Shown one piece after another: positions 8,008-16,648 of a stretch of DNA of 64,000 nucleotides. The notes under the pieces were generated by a model. That model was given only the letters and a program-made list of their open reading frames with translations, was not told where the DNA came from and did no database searches. Position 1 is the first letter of the stretch, and each line of letters begins with the position of its first letter. The stretch lies in contig NZ_LARY01000001.1 of NCBI RefSeq assembly GCF_003369925.1, positions 930,001 to 994,000 of the forward strand, given 5' to 3'. The translations under genes were made by a program, and so were the position numbers. This DNA comes from Listeria kieliensis. Its GTDB lineage: Bacteria; Bacillota; Bacilli; Lactobacillales; Listeriaceae.

Positions 8008-9420
8008 TTATTTTGCCAATTTGTAAAGAGCTTCTGCATAAATAGCTGTAGCTTTTAATAAATCATCAAAGTAACTGAATTCATCTTTTTGGTGCATCGT
8101 GTCTTCACGGCCTGGGAACAATGCGCCAAAGGCAACACCTGTTTCAAGGTGACGTGCATAAGTTCCGCCACCAATAGCGAGGAGAGTAGCTTCTTCCCCT
8201 GTTTGCTCCGTATAAACTTGTTGCAAAGTTTGAATAAGTGGGTGGTCTTCTGGAACAAATAATGGTTTAGAATCGTCATAATGAGTATATTCACCATTAT
8301 ATTCTAAAACAACTGTTTCCATTTTATTTTTGAGTTTATCCATGTCAGCTGTTACTGGATAGCGGAAATTAAGACCGAATGTGCCGCCTTCTTTTGCATC
8401 GTAGCGTAAAATACCAACATTCATTGTCAGTTCGCCACTTTCTTTATCTTCATAGTTGATTCCGAGTTTTGTTGCTCTTGAATCATTGAAAAGATAATCT
8501 CTTCCAAAAGTTACAAAGTCACGTGCTGTTCCTGTTAATTCAAATTTCCCAAGGAATGCAACAAGAAGAAGTCCAGCATTCACGCCATTATTTGGTTCCA
8601 TCGCATGAGCAGATTTCCCAACGATTGAAAGTGTGACGTTTTTCTCTGTTACACTAAAATCGCCTGTTACATCATGACTTTTAAGGAAATTTTCAAATTC
8701 TTGTTTGAGACCATCGTTATCTTGAACTTCACTCAAGACAGCTTTGGCATGGTCAGGAACCATATTGTATCTTGCGCCTGATTCTAAAGATTCAAGTTTG
8801 AAGGCTTCATAACCATCATTTTCGCTCTTTTTAAAAGAAACATCTAACTCTGAAATCCCTTTTTCAGCATGAATAATCGGAAACTCAGCGTCTGGAACAA
8901 ACGCCATTGTTGGTTGTTCTTCTGTTTCAAAGTAGCGTTCTACACAACTCATGCCGCTTTCTTCATCTGAACCAACGATCACACGAATTCGTTTTGAAAT
9001 CGGAAGTCCAAGTTCTTTTAGGATTTTAAGCGCATAATAACCAGCGACTGTTGGGCCTTTGTCATCAGCAACTCCGCGAGCAAAAAGTTTTCCATCTTTT
9101 AAAACAGGATCAAAAGGATCATTTGACCAGCCGTCACCAACAGGCACAACGTCAACATGGCCAAGTACGCCAACAAGGTCTTTACCTTCACCGTATTCGA
9201 TGTGTCCGGCAACATTTCCTACTTCTTTTGTTGTAAAGCCGTCTTTTTCACCTAGATCGATCATGTAATCTAGTGCTCTTTTTACATCTGGACCAAATGG
9301 TGCATCAGCTGTTTTGGCACTGTCATCACGAACGCTTGGAATACGTAGTAAACCTTCTAAATCCCTTAGAAAATCCTCTCTTCGTTTTTCAACTTCTTCT
9401 TGCCAGTTAATTTCGCTCAT
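8008..9420 (-). CDS. pepV: Dipeptidase PepV (M20 family)
   Basis: Dizinc cytosolic dipeptidase that cleaves dipeptides with broad specificity and links peptide uptake to amino-acid supply. The 470-residue form starts at the ATG at 9420, preceded by GGAAGGAA; longer in-frame ATG starts to 9477 look spurious. Metal and catalytic residues are visible: GHVDVVPVG, FARGVADDKGP, GSDEESG, FVPDAEFP and a late GGTYAR and HQKDE. Length equals that of characterised PepV. It precedes dat on the same strand, giving a plausible link between D-amino-acid-containing or wall-derived peptides and D-Ala metabolism (inference). Confidence 0.93.
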   Translation of the reverse strand: MSEINWQEEVEKRREDFLRDLEGLLRIPSVRDDSAKTADAPFGPDVKRALDYMIDLGEKDGFTTKEVGNVAGHIEYGEGKDLVGVLGHVDVVPVGDGWSNDPFDPVLKDGKLFARGVADDKGPTVAGYYALKILKELGLPISKRIRVIVGSDEESGMSCVERYFETEEQPTMAFVPDAEFPIIHAEKGISELDVSFKKSENDGYEAFKLESLESGARYNMVPDHAKAVLSEVQDNDGLKQEFENFLKSHDVTGDFSVTEKNVTLSIVGKSAHAMEPNNGVNAGLLLVAFLGKFELTGTARDFVTFGRDYLFNDSRATKLGINYEDKESGELTMNVGILRYDAKEGGTFGLNFRYPVTADMDKLKNKMETVVLEYNGEYTHYDDSKPLFVPEDHPLIQTLQQVYTEQTGEEATLLAIGGGTYARHLETGVAFGALFPGREDTMHQKDEFSYFDDLLKATAIYAEALYKLAK

Positions 9421-9511
9421 ATATTTCATTCCTTCCATCATTAACTTCTGCCCTTCCATTGTACCCCCTTTTTTCAAGTGTGAAAAGCAGAAACTGTTTA
9501 TTTGGACTTAA

Positions 9512-9922
9512 TTATTTCATAAATTCAATAATTGAATTGAAATCCCAATGACGCATCCATTTGCTGTAGGCAATATCTAGCTCATCAAGTCCTGTTTCAG
9601 AAAAAGGAAGCCATTTATAAGCTCGATGTTCTTTCGATAGCTGAATCCTATCTTTTCCCGCAATTTTCACTAAATAAAAAATACCCGCCATTTGATAATC
9701 AGGAAAAATCATATTCCACGTATCATATAAAGCGAGTTGTGTAATATGGAGGCCTGTTTCTTCAAACACTTCACGAGCAAGGCACTCTCTTTGCGTTTCG
9801 CCGTATTGTATTTTTCCACCCGGCAGATCATAGACTTCTTGTGCTATTTCTGCTTTTTGTAACCCGAGAAAAGAATTTCCTTGAATAATAACGGCTTTTA
9901 CTGCAGGGATAACAGGTTTCAT
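9512..9922 (-). CDS. Nudix hydrolase
   Basis: A 136-residue single-domain Nudix protein with an intact box at about 36-58: G-x5-E then AREVFEETGL. It should hydrolyse a nucleoside diphosphate linked to another moiety using Mg2+. The substrate cannot be inferred; the MutT/ADP-ribose-like subgroup is likely from its size. A good AAGGAGG precedes the ATG. It is transcribed divergently from nnrD, an enzyme that repairs damaged NAD(P)H, which may be only a coincidence. Confidence 0.85.
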   Translation of the reverse strand: MKPVIPAVKAVIIQGNSFLGLQKAEIAQEVYDLPGGKIQYGETQRECLAREVFEETGLHITQLALYDTWNMIFPDYQMAGIFYLVKIAGKDRIQLSKEHRAYKWLPFSETGLDELDIAYSKWMRHWDFNSIIEFMK

Positions 9923-10027
9923 TTTACAACTCCCTCCTTTTTTCGATAAAATGAAGTTGAATAATTATATTGATTGTAACGCACGCGTTTTAGAAAATCC
10001 AATCTTTGCAAAGGAACGTGAATTCGA

Positions 10028-10864
10028 ATGAAAAAAATCACGCCAAAATCCATTAGTGGTTTTATCACAAAGCGAGACGATGAAGGCTATAAAAATTTAT
10101 ACGGTAAAGTTTTGATTGTTGCTGGAAATGAAATGTATGGGGGCGCTGGGATTCTTGCGGCACAAGGTGCTGTTTATAGTGGCGCTGGACTTACAACGCT
10201 TGCAAGCCATCCCGTAAATCGTTCTGCTCTTCATGCGCGACTTCCTGAATGTATGTTTTTAGACTGGACCAACCATGACGAATTGGTTCGTTTACTTCCA
10301 ACTTTCGATACGGTTCTCATTGGACCGGGACTAGGCCTTGACGGAGAAGCTTATCGACTAATGGAGATTGTTTTAAGTGGAGTCAAGAAAGAACAGAATC
10401 TTATCATTGATGGCGATGGAATCACTCTTTATGCAAAAGAAGATTTACCTAAACCGCTTGCTTCTTTATTTTTCACTCCGCATGCTGGTGAATGGGAGCG
10501 TTTAGCGAAGTGTGCGCCAGATGCTGAAAATAATCTTGAATGCGCGGAACAACTCCAAGCGATCGTCATTTTAAAAGGACATCGAACAAAAGTGTATGCA
10601 AGCGGTGAAGTTTGGCTGAATATGTATGGTTCAGCTGCAATGGCAACTGGAGGCATGGGAGATACGCTTGCAGGAATTATTGCAGGTTTGATGAAACAAG
10701 CCTGTTCCCCACTTTGCGGCGTTTTGGCGGGCGTTTTTTTCCACAGTTATATTGGGGATATCTTAGCCAAAAAACATTTTATTGTTTTGCCAAGCGATAT
10801 ACCAAAGGAACTCCCCTACTATTTGAAGATCTTTAGCGAGATGTCCGATACGCCTTATCCTTAA
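10028..10864 (+). CDS. nnrD: ADP/ATP-dependent (S)-NAD(P)H-hydrate dehydratase
   Basis: A 278-residue ribokinase-fold (YjeF C-terminal/YxkO) enzyme that uses ADP or ATP to dehydrate spontaneously hydrated NADH and NADPH. Motifs include GKVLIVAGNEMYGGAGILAA near the N-terminus, GPGLG, LIIDGDGI, FTPHAGE and the nucleotide site TGGMGDTLAGIIAG containing the catalytic Asp. It lacks the N-terminal epimerase domain found in some fused homologues. The ribosome binding site AAAGGA is about 12 nt from the ATG. It is followed after 15 nt by the P-loop kinase, probably as an operon. Confidence 0.9.
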   Translation: MKKITPKSISGFITKRDDEGYKNLYGKVLIVAGNEMYGGAGILAAQGAVYSGAGLTTLASHPVNRSALHARLPECMFLDWTNHDELVRLLPTFDTVLIGPGLGLDGEAYRLMEIVLSGVKKEQNLIIDGDGITLYAKEDLPKPLASLFFTPHAGEWERLAKCAPDAENNLECAEQLQAIVILKGHRTKVYASGEVWLNMYGSAAMATGGMGDTLAGIIAGLMKQACSPLCGVLAGVFFHSYIGDILAKKHFIVLPSDIPKELPYYLKIFSEMSDTPYP

Positions 10865-10879
10865 TGAGGAGGAGCTTAC

Positions 10880-11395
10880 ATGCCAAAATTAAACATCATT
10901 GGACCTCCTGGGTCTGGGAAATCAACACTTGCTCGAAAACTTGGAAAAGCAATTCAGATTTCGCCCACGCATCTTGATGCACTTTATTTCAAGCCTGGTT
11001 GGGTTGAAACTTCAAAGCAAGAATTATGCGAAAAAGTACAGCAATTGATCTTGGAAAAGGAAGACTGGATCATAGAAGGAAATTATACAGCAACTTGGTC
11101 AATGCGTTTTGCAGAAGCTGATCTAACGGTTTTTCTCGATTTGCCTAGGTATACTTATTTTTACCGAGTATTAAAAAGAAGTTTGTTTAGCCTTGGCAAA
11201 GTACGTCCTGATTCTGCTCCTGGTTGTCCTGAACGGATTGATTTTTCTTTTTATAAGTATGTGCTAGACTATCCGAAAAAGCGAGCGGACATTTTAAAGC
11301 GGCTAGCTGAGATTCCAGATGGGAAACGAATTGTTCTACAAAGTAAGCTTGAGATTGAGCGGTTTTTAATTGAGTACAGCGAGACTAGTAATTGA
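10880..11395 (+). CDS. P-loop kinase, adenylate kinase-like (FlaR/topology-modulation type)
   Basis: A 171-residue protein with Walker A GPPGSGKST at residues 8-16, HLDALYFKPGW, IIEGNYTATW and an LID-like arginine region (VLKRSLF). This is the layout of small AAA-type NTP kinases often labelled DNA topology modulation protein FlaR-like. Real substrates are unknown. AGGAGGAGC precedes the ATG, 15 nt after nnrD. A convergent bidirectional terminator follows. Confidence 0.75.
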   Translation: MPKLNIIGPPGSGKSTLARKLGKAIQISPTHLDALYFKPGWVETSKQELCEKVQQLILEKEDWIIEGNYTATWSMRFAEADLTVFLDLPRYTYFYRVLKRSLFSLGKVRPDSAPGCPERIDFSFYKYVLDYPKKRADILKRLAEIPDGKRIVLQSKLEIERFLIEYSETSN

Positions 11396-11407
11396 AGTCT
11401 AATATGG

Positions 11408-11443
11408 CAAAAAGCTTTCGTGCTTGGCACGAAAGCTTTTTTT
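11408..11443 (+). terminator. Bidirectional terminator between the kinase gene and murJ
   Basis: A perfect stem of 13-14 bp (AAAGCTTTCGTGC with GCACGAAAGCTTT, loop TTG) is flanked by A and T runs, serving both convergent genes. Confidence 0.95.
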
Positions 11444-13055
11444 ATTTGATTCCTAATTTTTCACGGACTCGTGTCCCTCTTGGCCCAAATAATTTATCGG
11501 AAAGGTGCAATTTAAAGGCCATGAGTGCATATAGTACTGCTCCTACTCCCCCACATAAGAGGATAAGGAAGAAAGCTGTAATTTTGTGATCGGGACTTAA
11601 AATATGGGAAAGCGGGAAATAAACGATCATCACAACGATAGACATAATCAAAGTTAAAAATGTAAATAACGTGACGCGTCTTGCAACTAGACCAAATGAA
11701 AAATGAGCATAGCGCTTAATAATCATAATCATAAAAATACAAGAAACCGCGTATCCAAGTCCAGTTGCTAGCACAGAGCCTTTCGCTTCAAATAACATGA
11801 CTAGCGGCATTTGTAGTACAGACTTTGTGAGTAAGCCTAACAACAAGCCTAGAACGGTGAATCGTTGTTCATCAATCCCCTGTAAAACGGCTGCTGTGAC
11901 ACTGAAAAGTGAAAAAAGAATCGCGAATGGCGCCGAAAATTGTAATAGTGCCGTACCAGCATCGCTTGCTTGGAAAAAGACGGTGAAAAGTGGCCGCGCC
12001 AGTAAACCAATACCGATACAGGCTGGAATGGTTAGAAACAGCAAAATCTGGAAAACATCGTTTAACTGGCGTTTAACTTGTTCATGCTCTTTTCGAACAT
12101 AGGCAGCTGTTACAAGCGGAACTAGCGCCATGGAAAAAGCGATGGCAAGTGTTCCAGGAATTAAAATTAATTTTTGAATGTCGAAATTGATGATTGCCAC
12201 GTAGCTATTTACTTTGTGAGCAGAAAGTCCAATATATTGTAAAACTCGTCCAAGTGTAAATTGATCCACTAATTGATAAAGTGAAGTTGCCGAACCAACA
12301 ATAATGAAAGGAATCGCAGACAAAATAATTTGCTTGTAAAGTGTTGGGATGGACACATGAAGCTCGCCCCTATCTTCAAGGAGCATTTGATCGAGTCCTC
12401 TTTTTCGTTTGGTAAAATACCACATCAGAATAGCCAAGCTTGCAAGCGCTCCTACAAATGCGGAAAATGTAGCTAAACTAATGGCTGTGACGACAGAACC
12501 TTTGACGATATACATCACAACGAATGTACTGCCAAGCAAAAAAGCAATCCGAATAATTTGTTCTACAACTTGTGAAACTGCTGATGGTCCCATTGAATTA
12601 TAGCCTTGGAAAAAGCCGCGCAACAGGCTCATCACAGGAATAATAAGAAGCGCGAAACTAACTGCACGAATCACTCGGATACCATCATCAAGACTGTATC
12701 CTCCTTCTAATTGTTGCAAGCTAGCAAGGAATGGTGCGAGCGAATACATGGCGATAAAACAAATAACGCCGGAAAGAATCATTAAGTAAACACCCGTTTT
12801 AAACAACCTTCGTCCAATTTTATATTCTTCCATAGCATTATATTTTGCAATATATTTTGCAATGGCAAGCGGAATTCCCGCTGTTGCTACACTCAAAAAA
12901 AGTTGATACGGCACATAACCAAAATTATAAAGTAGTGCCGGCTTGTCTCCGCCAATAATAGCGTAAAACGGGATAACGTATAAAATCCCGAGCACCTTAG
13001 AAATTAGTGTCCCGAGAGTTAAGATAAATGTTCCGCGAAGTAATTTCGAACCCAT
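11442..13055 (-). CDS. murJ: Lipid II flippase MurJ (YtgP-type, MOP superfamily)
   Basis: A 537-residue polytopic membrane protein with about 14 segments. The N-terminus MGSKLLRGTFILTLGTLISK is very close to Bacillus YtgP, the MurJ that flips lipid-linked peptidoglycan precursor across the membrane. The family LRGFFQGYNSMGPSAVSQVVEQ segment near residues 163-185 is conserved. Related SpoVB/YabM paralogs exist in spore-formers, but the N-terminal match favours the MurJ role. It stands alone, with AAGG before ATG and a shared terminator downstream. Confidence 0.88.
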   Translation of the reverse strand: MGSKLLRGTFILTLGTLISKVLGILYVIPFYAIIGGDKPALLYNFGYVPYQLFLSVATAGIPLAIAKYIAKYNAMEEYKIGRRLFKTGVYLMILSGVICFIAMYSLAPFLASLQQLEGGYSLDDGIRVIRAVSFALLIIPVMSLLRGFFQGYNSMGPSAVSQVVEQIIRIAFLLGSTFVVMYIVKGSVVTAISLATFSAFVGALASLAILMWYFTKRKRGLDQMLLEDRGELHVSIPTLYKQIILSAIPFIIVGSATSLYQLVDQFTLGRVLQYIGLSAHKVNSYVAIINFDIQKLILIPGTLAIAFSMALVPLVTAAYVRKEHEQVKRQLNDVFQILLFLTIPACIGIGLLARPLFTVFFQASDAGTALLQFSAPFAILFSLFSVTAAVLQGIDEQRFTVLGLLLGLLTKSVLQMPLVMLFEAKGSVLATGLGYAVSCIFMIMIIKRYAHFSFGLVARRVTLFTFLTLIMSIVVMIVYFPLSHILSPDHKITAFFLILLCGGVGAVLYALMAFKLHLSDKLFGPRGTRVREKLGIK

Positions 13056-13163
13056 CCTTAAACTTCCTTTACTTTAATTTAAAATAATCTCTTGTCTACT
13101 TTACCATTTAATGATTTAAAAAAAAAGAAGGAACTAAAAAAGAACAGGAAAAACTGCCCTTTT

Positions 13164-13571
13164 TCAGTGACGTTCAACTTTTTTTACGGAATAAGCAGAA
13201 GCAATCCCCAAAACAATAAGCATTAGTGGTACAAGTATGCCTTGGAGAGAGAAGCCTCCCTTTACAATGCTTAAAATGACAGAAAAAATCATATAAGCGA
13301 TATAAAGAATTTGAATGATAATACTCGTTGTAACACCCTTTCGAAGTCGGGCATAGACCACAAAAAATAAAACGGTAAATAAAAGGAAACAAATAATGTT
13401 AATGCTTGTATTCATAAGTGCCCCACGGATCACTGCTTGCGACACTTTCACAGTTGAAAGTGTGAGCAGGACAGACACAAAGCCAATTACAGCAAGAAGT
13501 GCCTGAAGAAGTGAAAGCAAAGCAATAATGAGTGAAACTGTTTTAGCTTGTTTTAAATACATTTCCTGCAC
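13164..13571 (-). CDS. Four-segment membrane protein, unknown function
   Basis: An integral membrane protein of about 135 residues with four hydrophobic helices (roughly 10-35, 40-60, 70-90 and 100-125) and a short RKG loop. I do not recognise a family. The GTG at 13571 sits 6-7 nt after AAAGGAGAGG and is the best start; ATG at 13562 and an upstream start at 13607 are alternatives. No partner gene is adjacent except divergent adhE, about 320 nt away. Confidence 0.65.
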   Translation of the reverse strand: MQEMYLKQAKTVSLIIALLSLLQALLAVIGFVSVLLTLSTVKVSQAVIRGALMNTSINIICFLLFTVLFFVVYARLRKGVTTSIIIQILYIAYMIFSVILSIVKGGFSLQGILVPLMLIVLGIASAYSVKKVERH

Positions 13572-13706
13572 GTTTTTCCTCTCCTTTGTTACTGAAAACT
13601 TTACCATACCAACCCTTTCGGGTCAATTTTATTTCAAAGCATATGATGAGACAAAAGGCCTGACTGAAGATTCTTGATTAGGTCGATTTACTTAAATTAG
13701 TTTAAT

Positions 13707-13760
13707 TTGTGAATGTTTTCACGTGAAACTATTTACAAACTTTTTTTGATAAGTTATACT
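13707..13760 (+). promoter_or_regulatory. adhE promoter with Rex-like operator
   Basis: TTGTGAA-TGTT-TTCACGT (13707-13724) matches 16 of 18 positions of the Rex redox-repressor consensus TTGTGAAnnnnTTCACAA. Seven bp downstream lies TTTACA (13732-13737), a 17-bp spacer and TATACT (13755-13760). Rex leaves DNA when NADH rises, which suits an NADH-consuming fermentation enzyme. Beyond this promoter and the leader, the 319-nt gap 13572-13890 holds nothing else that I can support. Confidence 0.8.
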
Positions 13761-13832
13761 GAGTTTGTAATTAAGATAACACATCAAAAGAAATGCGGCA
13801 AAGTCGACTGCCACAATTTTTTTGGAGTAACA

Positions 13833-13869
13833 GGGACTTAAAACGTCTAAGATGGACTTTTAACGTCCC
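13833..13869 (+). promoter_or_regulatory. Stable hairpin in the adhE 5' leader
   Basis: GGGAC/GTCCC (5 bp), TTAAAA/TTTTAA (6 bp) and GTC/GAC (3 bp) stack into a 14-bp stem with two single-base bulges (C44 and C64 of the 138xx numbering) and a 7-nt loop. It ends 7 nt before the AGGAGG at 13877-13882. It is not followed by a T run, so it is more likely a stability or translation-control element than a terminator. Confidence 0.5.
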
Positions 13870-13890
13870 TATGATTAGGAGGAAAATAAA

Positions 13891-16491
13891 ATGGCGATTA
13901 AAGAAGAAACAAGTCGTGAAGTTGTAGAAGTTCAAAAGATGATTGATAAACTTGCAAATAATGGACAAAATGCACTCAAAGAATTCGAAAGTTTTACACA
14001 AGAACAAATTGACCATATTGTTCATGCAATGGCTCTTGCCGGACTTGATCAACATATGTCGCTTGCGAAGATGGCAGTTGAAGAAACGGGTCGCGGATTA
14101 TATGAAGATAAATGTATTAAAAATATTTTTGCAACAGAATATATTTGGAATAATATTAAAAATGACAAAACGGTTGGCATTATAAATGAAGATAAACAAA
14201 ATGGTGTTGTTGAAATTGCTGAACCTGTTGGGGTTATCGCTGGGGTTACTCCCGTAACAAACCCTACTTCGACCACACTTTTCAAAGCGATTATTGCCAT
14301 CAAAACAAGAAATCCCATCATTTTTGCTTTTCATCCAAGTGCCCAAAAATGTTCGGCTGAAGCTGCACGAGTTGTCTATGAAGCTGCTATAAAAGCAGGT
14401 GCACCGAAGCACTGTGTTCAGTGGATCGAAAAACCTGCAATCGAAGCTACCAAACAATTAATGAATCATGACAAAGTGGCTCTCGTTCTTGCAACTGGTG
14501 GTGCTGGTATGGTGAAATCTGCTTATTCAACTGGAAAACCTGCACTTGGGGTTGGTCCTGGTAATGTTCCTGCTTACATTGATCAAACAGCCAAAATCAA
14601 ACGAGCTGTTAATGATATTATTCTATCTAAATCATTCGACCAAGGAATGATTTGTGCATCTGAGCAAGCTGTTATCGTCGACAAAGATATCGCAAAAGAA
14701 GTTAAAGAAGAATTTCTTGCTAATGATTGTTATTTTGTCAAAGGAACTGAATTCAAAAAGTTAGAAAGCTACGTGATTCATCCTGAAACAGGTGCGTTAA
14801 ATCCAAATGTAGTTGGAAAATCCCCTGCTTGGATCGCAGAACAAGCTGGCTTTAAAGTTCCAGAAACGACGAAGATTTTAATTGCTGAAATTAAAGGCGT
14901 TGGAAAAGACTACCCACTTTCGCATGAAAAGTTAAGTCCAGTACTTGCTTTTATTGAAGCAAAAGGACAAAAAGAAGCCTTTGACCGTGCTGAAGAAATG
15001 CTTGAATTCGGTGGATTAGGACACTCTGCTGTGATTCATTCAACAGATCGAGAAGCGCAAAAAGCTTTTGGCTTACGTATGAAGGCTTGCAGAATCATCG
15101 TCAATGCCCCTTCTGCTCAAGGTGGAATCGGAGATATCTATAACGGATTCATTCCTTCGCTAACACTTGGATGCGGATCTTATGGAAAAAATTCCGTTTC
15201 TCAAAATGTTAGCGCGACAAACCTTTTAAATGTCAAACGAATCGCGGATCGGAGAAATAATATGCAATGGTTCAAGCTTCCTCCAAAAATTTTCTTTGAA
15301 AAATATTCCACGCAATATTTACAAAAAATGGAAGATGTTAGCCGAGTTTTCATCGTAACTGACCCAGGAATGGTTGAATTTAAATATGTGGATGTCGTTA
15401 TCGACCACTTAAATCGCCGCCAAAATGAAGTGGCCTACCAAGTTTTTGCTGATGTGGAGCCCGACCCTTCCGATGTAACTGTTTATAAGGGTGCTGAACT
15501 GATGAAAGATTTCAAACCAGACTGTATTATTGCTTTAGGTGGTGGTTCTGCAATGGATGCGGCAAAAGGAATGTGGCTTTTCTATGAACATCCTGAAGCT
15601 TCTTTCTTCGGACTCAAGCAAAAATTCCTGGATATTCGCAAACGGACGTTTAAATATCCAAAACTAGGCGAAAAAGCTAAATTTGTTGCGATTCCAACAA
15701 CAAGTGGGACTGGTTCTGAAGTGACACCTTTCGCAGTTATTACAGATAAGGAAAATAACATTAAGTATCCTCTCGCTGACTATGAGTTAACACCAGATGT
15801 AGCGATTGTTGATAGTCAGTATGTAACGACTGTCCCTGCCCATATCACTGCTGATACTGGAATGGATGTATTAACCCATGCGATCGAATCTTACGTTTCT
15901 GTTATGGCAAGTGACTATACAAGAGGTCTTTCTATTCGTGCAATTGAGCTTGTTTTTGAAAATCTACGTGATTCTGTTTTGACTGGTGATGAAGATGCTC
16001 GCGAAAAAATGCACAATGCTTCTGCTCTTGCTGGGATGGCATTTGCAAATGCTTTCTTAGGAATCAATCATAGTCTCGCTCACAAAATTGGACCAGAATT
16101 CCACATCCCACATGGCCGCGCGAATGCCATTTTGATGCCGCATGTTATTCGTTATAATGCTGAAAAGCCAAGAAAGCATGCCCTCTTCCCTAAATATGAA
16201 AGCTTTAAAGCTGATGAAGATTATGCACGAATTGCACGAATGATTGGCCTAAAAGCAACGACAACAAAAGAAGGTGTTGAGTCTCTTGTAGATGCTGTTA
16301 TCAAACTTGGAAAAGATGTCGGAATCGATATGAGTCTCAAAGGTCAAAATGTAGCGAAGAAAGACTTTGATGCTGTTGTTGATACACTTTCTGATCGAGC
16401 ATTTATGGATCAATGTACAACGGCGAATCCGAAACAACCACTTGTTAGCGAACTAAAAGAAATCTATCTTAAAGCTTACCAAGGTGTTTGA
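13891..16491 (+). CDS. adhE: Bifunctional acetaldehyde-CoA/alcohol dehydrogenase (Listeria adhesion protein)
   Basis: An 866-residue fusion. The N-terminal aldehyde dehydrogenase (about 1-440) reduces acetyl-CoA to acetaldehyde, with nucleophile C255 in GMICASEQ. The C-terminal iron-dependent alcohol dehydrogenase (about 455-866) reduces it to ethanol, with GGGSAMDAAKGMW for NADH and iron ligands in HSLAHKIGPEFHIPHG (727-742). It regenerates NAD+ in fermentation, and such enzymes form long spirosome filaments. In L. monocytogenes the orthologue, LAP, is also surface-associated and binds host Hsp60; whether this copy does so is unknown. It is controlled by a Rex-like site and followed by a strong terminator. 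Confidence 0.96.
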   Translation: MAIKEETSREVVEVQKMIDKLANNGQNALKEFESFTQEQIDHIVHAMALAGLDQHMSLAKMAVEETGRGLYEDKCIKNIFATEYIWNNIKNDKTVGIINEDKQNGVVEIAEPVGVIAGVTPVTNPTSTTLFKAIIAIKTRNPIIFAFHPSAQKCSAEAARVVYEAAIKAGAPKHCVQWIEKPAIEATKQLMNHDKVALVLATGGAGMVKSAYSTGKPALGVGPGNVPAYIDQTAKIKRAVNDIILSKSFDQGMICASEQAVIVDKDIAKEVKEEFLANDCYFVKGTEFKKLESYVIHPETGALNPNVVGKSPAWIAEQAGFKVPETTKILIAEIKGVGKDYPLSHEKLSPVLAFIEAKGQKEAFDRAEEMLEFGGLGHSAVIHSTDREAQKAFGLRMKACRIIVNAPSAQGGIGDIYNGFIPSLTLGCGSYGKNSVSQNVSATNLLNVKRIADRRNNMQWFKLPPKIFFEKYSTQYLQKMEDVSRVFIVTDPGMVEFKYVDVVIDHLNRRQNEVAYQVFADVEPDPSDVTVYKGAELMKDFKPDCIIALGGGSAMDAAKGMWLFYEHPEASFFGLKQKFLDIRKRTFKYPKLGEKAKFVAIPTTSGTGSEVTPFAVITDKENNIKYPLADYELTPDVAIVDSQYVTTVPAHITADTGMDVLTHAIESYVSVMASDYTRGLSIRAIELVFENLRDSVLTGDEDAREKMHNASALAGMAFANAFLGINHSLAHKIGPEFHIPHGRANAILMPHVIRYNAEKPRKHALFPKYESFKADEDYARIARMIGLKATTTKEGVESLVDAVIKLGKDVGIDMSLKGQNVAKKDFDAVVDTLSDRAFMDQCTTANPKQPLVSELKEIYLKAYQGV

Positions 16492-16499
16492 ATTCCCAG

Positions 16500-16545
16500 A
16501 TGAGAGAATTCCCCCCCTCTTTCAAATGAAAGAGGGGCTTTCTCA
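16500..16545 (+). terminator. Terminator of adhE
   Basis: A perfect 10-bp stem CCCCTCTTTC/GAAAGAGGGG (16514-16523 with 16528-16537) carries outer arms ATGAGA/TCTCAT. The CTTTCTC tail is only partly T. Confidence 0.85.
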
Positions 16546-16580
16546 TACTCAAGTCGTAGATAAAATCAACCTTAGGCTTA

Positions 16581-16610
16581 TTGTTCTGGTTCTATGGTTT
16601 TAGATATAAT
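16581..16610 (+). promoter_or_regulatory. Promoter of the ABC transporter operon
   Basis: TTGTTC (16581-16586), an 18-bp spacer and TATAAT (16605-16610), located 38 nt before the ATG. Confidence 0.6.
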
Positions 16611-16648
16611 ATAGAAGTTAATTCATGATTGTCTAAAGGAGTGGGAAA

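Noticed and set aside
13130-13165. Terminator for the 13.2 kb membrane gene
   Set aside because: Only a 5-bp stem with two G-U pairs is possible, which is too weak to call despite flanking A/T runs.
13793-13927. A short upstream ORF (MRQSRLPQ...) overlapping the adhE start in another frame
   Set aside because: No binding site before its ATG and it begins within the probable leader hairpins; kept out as a gene although it could be looked at in ribosome profiling.
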